This document shows positions 26,301 to 32,300 of a DNA stretch of 64,000 nt, in pieces. Source of the DNA: Oceanospirillales bacterium. GTDB lineage: Bacteria > Pseudomonadota > Gammaproteobacteria > Pseudomonadales > Endozoicomonadaceae. Made by a program: the position numbers and the translations under genes. The DNA is taken from NCBI GenBank assembly GCA_004762125.1, contig SIHQ01000014.1, positions 1 through 64,000 on the forward strand, written 5' to 3'. The notes beneath the pieces were generated by a model. That model saw only the letters and a list, made by a program, of their open reading frames with translations. It was not told where the DNA came from and did not search any database. Position 1 is the stretch's first letter. Each line of letters opens with the position of its first letter.

Positions 26301-29300
26301 CGGGCAGGATTAACTTCGCTGTTAATATCGGGTCGGAATGTTTCATATCCTGCTTCAGGTAATCCCATTTCACGACGAATTACGTTTTCAATCTCACTGG
26401 GAACACCATTTTCGATATCTTCTTCAGTAAAACCATTCAGATCTTCCTGCCCGGTAAACTGGGTGCCGGCATATAGCACTTGTTCAAATAAGCCACTCAA
26501 CATTGAACGACTAGTGTCGTTATACCCGTTCTGCCTGTCCAGAAAATCCAGTGGTTCAACCCGTATGGCCGATAAAGAACCAGAGCCATCCATCGCGGAA
26601 GCTGAATCGTATGCCTTTGCTCGATTCAAGGGAGGCAAACTTTCCGATCCAGATTCTTCCGGTGCGGTACAGATGAACATCAAATCGATCGACTCTGGCA
26701 AAGAAATCGATCCAAATCCTTCATCGACAACACTGGCTGGCAGCAGACCCGCTGTTACCATATCTCCATAGTTTACCGGGAGATTCACACTAGCACTTTC
26801 ATTATTTAGGAAGGTATCCCATGCGGCTTTTCCAGTGGCCGACTTTTCCAGAAAATCAACCAGCACAAGATCCAGCACCTTCGCTGCATGCGATACCCCA
26901 TGGCCGTTCCGCTCAGCATATGCCACAAACTCCGGTGTTAATAGGACGCCAACCCTGCCACTATCGTTCACTCCTGTTAGTAAAAACAGAATAGGCGGAG
27001 TGCTGGTTCCATTAGCATTCCTTGGCACCCGATGGTGGGTTACCTGGACATTTCCTGCCCCCGCTAGCGGTGCTGCATTCGATGCCCCAAGAATCGGCTG
27101 AAGTTCTAACAGGTCGTCTATATTTCTGAACTCTTCAGAAATCGTCTGATTGCTGCCCAGTCTGACCAATTGATCAAGCTCGTACCGACGATATACGTAA
27201 GGATTTATACCGTTAGCTCGCGCAGTCAACGTATAAGGCAAGCCGGCAGCGTAGACAGCGGCTTCGTTGCTATCACCAGAACCAACAGAATCACTGCTGA
27301 CAGTGAGCTGATAAAGATCATGTTGGCCGGGATCTGGTTGATTGGCCCGTACGGAAGACTGGTAGAGAGACTGCTGATCACTGATAGGTGTCATATGAGC
27401 GGTATGAACTAAAATACCCCGTTCATTGCCATCAAACGTGATCGCCACTTGTTGATAGAGCTGTTTGTTCTGACCTACTGTTTCTTCATAAACAACGTAT
27501 CGAAACAAGTTTGAATCACTTCTGATCTCTACCGTATTAACGCCGGGCACAAATACCTGAACAGTGTCTTCACTAACGGCTTCAGCGTCTTCTTCTGATT
27601 GATTAGCCCGATCAATGATCAGCCGCAGAGACAGATTTTCATTCACAATGCGTCGAGCAGAGAGATACTCTGACGGGTAGTTTTCTCCGGGTGTACTCAA
27701 TTGCTGACCAAAAATATCCCCTTTAGCCTTATTCAGCCAGTAAAGTTCTCCATCCACTTTCAGCAGTTGATGCCACATAACAAGATTTTCAGCAAATATT
27801 CTCTGAAAGGGATTTCGTACGGTCGTAATTTCAAACTGACTTATGTGGTGTTGAATATCCGTAACGGGAGCATCTGCTTCAAAGTTTTTAACAATGAAAC
27901 CATCCAGATACGCTTTATTAAAAAGACTGGAAGACTCTCCAGCATTTCTCATATCGGGCATACGATAGATCAATGAATAGTATTCACTAGCCTGATCCGA
28001 TATTTTTTTATGTAGAACCCAGTCACTTTTGCTCAAGCCCCGGGCGCTATACACTGGAAACTGTTGGCCCTCCGGCAACCTTTCAGCTACATACAGTGGC
28101 TTATGATCATGAAACGCTTCACTCACTTCTCCATTGATTTCCGAGGGATCGTGTAATGCCAGAAAACCTTCGCTCTCTCTTTGAACAAGTTCAACAACGC
28201 CGTCATCACCACGAACGGCTCTGCGGTCAGCTTCATATTGACTGACAAAAAGAGAGATTTCATCCGAGTGCTTCCAGGGGTGCTGAGACAACCATCGAAC
28301 CTGATTTTCTGTCAGGCTTGCCCTGAAACCAAATTGATCCACGTAATTGAATTGCTGAGCATTGTACGACAATAGTCGTTCTATGAAACGGGTACTGTTC
28401 GACAACCGTTGCAGCGAATTTTCATTGAACCGATTGAATACACGCTCGAAAGCTGACGTAAGATGCTCTTGAGCCAGCAGTGAGTCAAACGCATATCGAA
28501 AGTCATTATCGGAACCCGAACCTATCTGTAGATCATGATTTTCACCGTCCACCAACGCCCGGTAAACCGGATCTTTATTGCTCTCTTCAATCAGTACTGT
28601 GATTAACAGTGCTTCATTCAGACCGAAATACTCACCGAGTTGTTGTACTTGCTTCAGTTCGAACTGGAAAGTTTCTGCCAGATTACTCCATGTTTGAGAA
28701 TCTGTAGGGTACAGATGAGCCAGTGCCGGACCTATAAACTGCCGAATGGCTTCCGAGAGTATCGAGGCTGAAAACGCCTGAATATTATTAAGTCCAATCA
28801 CCACCGACGGGGACTTGTTCTCCTCAAGGCGCACATGGCTCTGCTGAAAAACAAGCCCATGCTGCAATAGAATGTTTACTTGAGCAGAGTCACGGATTCC
28901 TTCTGGTGAGGTTTGCTCCTGATATCTCTGACGAGCCGCAAAAACGCTCAGCTTTACGCCCAGTTCTTCTCTAACAAAGACACTGACAATGTGCTCTATA
29001 TCTTTCTGAAGTTGATCATTAGCCAGTTCTGGCGTTGCATTCAAGTAACTGTCGGTATCGACTATCAGCTTCAGTGCGTGTTGAGGGGCCTGATAATCAC
29101 CCCAAGGATAAATATGCAAGGTTAAATTGTGATCGCTGTCATCGAGCCGAAAGCCTTCGCCGTAAAGCGGATAAGGATAACGACCTGCCAGTAATCTGAG
29201 CGGAGAATCTTCAAGAACCGGTGGGTATTCAGTGATGTATGCCTGGGGCAGGCTGAGTATATTCAGTTCACTGAAATCAAAGGCGTGACGGTACAGCACC

Positions 29301-32300
29301 CTGGGAACCTGTTGCCCGAAAACTCCAGACAGATCAGGAAGCTGTGGCTGACTGCGCACAAGTTCAGAGTACTCCCGGTTCACAAAACCGATATAGTTAT
29401 GATGGGATTGAAAAGCGTTAATCAGTTCAAAGGATTGTCCGGCATCAGGACTCAAGTAAAGCTCACCGGTTTCATCAATGAACAAAACCTGATGACGCCC
29501 TAACTCGGAATGCGCAGAGCGTATGCGATAATCCAATCCGTCGGTTTCAGCCTGCTCATTAAATACTCTGAGCCAACGATCTGTTAACACTTCCTGGCGG
29601 GTTAAAGGATTTTCTTTAAACAAATTTAACTGAACCCGTTCCAGGGCCGCCTGCCATCGAGCCAGTCTTAACAAACTGGGCGCATTCTGTTTTTCGATGT
29701 CTACCGGTGTTCTTTCATCCAACAATTCAATCTGGTCAGCTATATTGGCTACTTTATGACCATTAAGATCTGACGTACGCAGAAACAAAGCTTCTAAAAC
29801 GAGTGTATTACCTTCGCCTGTTGAGAGCGCAATAAGTGTATGGTGCTCACGGGCATGCTCACGCAACAGTGTCAGAACCTCAGAGGGCAGCTCGCTGTTA
29901 GTCTCTGCAGCTTCTCCTTTGATCACGTTTTGATCGTTCAAGGAAGCAGCAGATCCTGGTGGCATCTCTGTTGCGGCGATAGACTGACGAACCTGATCGT
30001 CCCATTCCTGCACTCTTTCCTGGCCATCAAAGTGAATGACAGCACCGGTTTCCAACGCCAGTAACAAGCTTTTGTTATCAACTATTTGCAGCTGATACCG
30101 CTCTGGATGAACACCTGGAACCTCAAGCAACAAACACTGCCCTTTGAAATGTCCTGCTTTGTGCCCCGACACATCGGTTAACCAGGAGCGCTGTTGTATC
30201 TGGCGCAGATCACTTTTTAACCTGAACAACCGATTTCGCCAGCCAAAGTAAGCGCCTTGCTGATTCAGATTAAACACCGGTCCATAGGGTCGGGGCGGCA
30301 GCGTTTCAAAGTGCCCTTCAATGGGATCAATGGAATCGGATAGCACAGGCATTCCTGAACCTGAACCTGAACCTGAACCTGAACCGCTGGATTCGAGATC
30401 TTCACCCATTACAAACTGTCGTTCATTTTGATCAGGGGATATCAGGCGATTCAGCTCACCGGCAGAGAGAACCGAAGGAATGACACCGGCTATTTCTGCT
30501 GCCAATGTTTCCCCGACAAAATCAAGCAGTGTTCCGGTGGCCAGTTTTGACACGGTTTGCGTCGAATCAAAAACCGGAGAAACAGAAGGATGCGTTAACG
30601 GAACAGGGTCATTAATACAACCTACCCGGTCACCGTGTTCAGCATGATATTCTTGCCAGAACACATCAGGGTTTAACCGCTCAAATACAGCCAGAGCCAG
30701 CTGATGGAGAAGAATCGATTGAGTTTGGCTGTCCAATACCCCTGTTATAGGAGTATTTTCGGTGGCCGGTTCTGTAGGTGACTCTGGTATAAAACGGGTT
30801 GTTCTATCGGTTACTCCATCGGTTGTGATGGACTGAGTTGTAATGGATTGCGCTGTAATAAATTGCGTTGTCGGTGAGTCAGTGGCTTCTGTTATTTGTC
30901 CACTTCCAGAGCTTAATTCTGTGTTATTGCCGGTCTCCAGAAGTCTCGGATCCAATATGTACGGCTGACGCACTCTTCCGGATACAAAATAGACCGAATG
31001 ATCCGCTGATTTAGGGTCCGGTGTATTAGGCTCAGACAATCCCGGCAAATACCATGGTTTTAAATCTCCATCCAGTAAACTGGCGTCCAGGGTGATGATC
31101 AGTTCATCGCCGTCAAAAATCAGATCTTTCTTCAGACGGCTACGGTCACTGGTCAGAGTAAACCCGTTGTGTGTGAGTTTTCTTTCCGAGTAAATGAAGG
31201 TGACTTTTTCAGGAAAATCAGCAGGATAGTGTTTGTAGGATCTGAGACTGTCTATGGATGCAGTAATGCTGTCTTTTAACGCCCAAATCCGTTCAGGAGA
31301 GAAAAATCCAATGGCTGTATTGGAAGCGTCATTGACGACGCCATCAATCAGCAACGTGATGGTCAGATTATGAACAGACCAACTACTTTCAAAAAATTGC
31401 TCGTCCTTAGTCGTGAATCCCAGATCAGCCATCACAGTTCGATAGCTTGCCAGGGTTTGGTCAAGCACCCGTGCAAAAGGCATACGCTCCGTGTTATTGA
31501 GATAGTCCGTATCAGGCAAACGGGAGATACTGGATTCTATAACACCTGAAGCCTGTCTGCGGTATGCCCAGTGAGTACCAAAGCCTTCCTGCCAAGTCAT
31601 TTCACCCTTTGCATTAATATTGGCCAGCCAAGGGCGACCCAAGTGATCGATCTGAGTCAGCCGGTCTGAACACTTGAGCAACTCTATGGACAGTCCATGG
31701 TGTTGCAGGTTGTCCAGCAATTGTTGGTGATACGCTTCAATGTGTTTTTGACTGATGCCAGGCTCGGCTGAGTGAAAAATACGCAATGCCCGGATGATGA
31801 CGTCTGAAGGTAAGTGCCTAAGAGCACTTCCCAGCTCCATAGCCGTCATGTCTGATAATCGTAACTGTCCGGAGCTCTGTTCAAAGTGCCCTACCAGTGC
31901 GACACTGTTCAGATCTTCCAGCACTGATGACAAAGTATAATCAAGCTCAGAGTCTTCGGTTGATAGCAGGCTCTGGTTTAATTCCCCAAGCAATACTCGA
32001 GTGGATCCTGTTGGATAACGGCGATGCAGAAAAAGCCCCAAAGCTTTACTGATAGATTCTTTCTTAAGCTCTATAACCAGTTGCTGATGTTCTGGTTGGT
32101 ATACAGCAAACTGCCGAACCCGTTCACTTCGGTCCTCTGACAAATCAGTAGCAGTAGATTGTTCGGTATAAAGGGTTCCAAGGGAATGGTTTTGAAACAT
32201 CACCGGGTGTTGCTCCGGTGCTATTGCCTCTCCCGTTGCTGTCTGAAGCTCTAAACGAACCGCTTCCCGGAGTAACTCTCCTCCGAAAAGAACGAGATTG

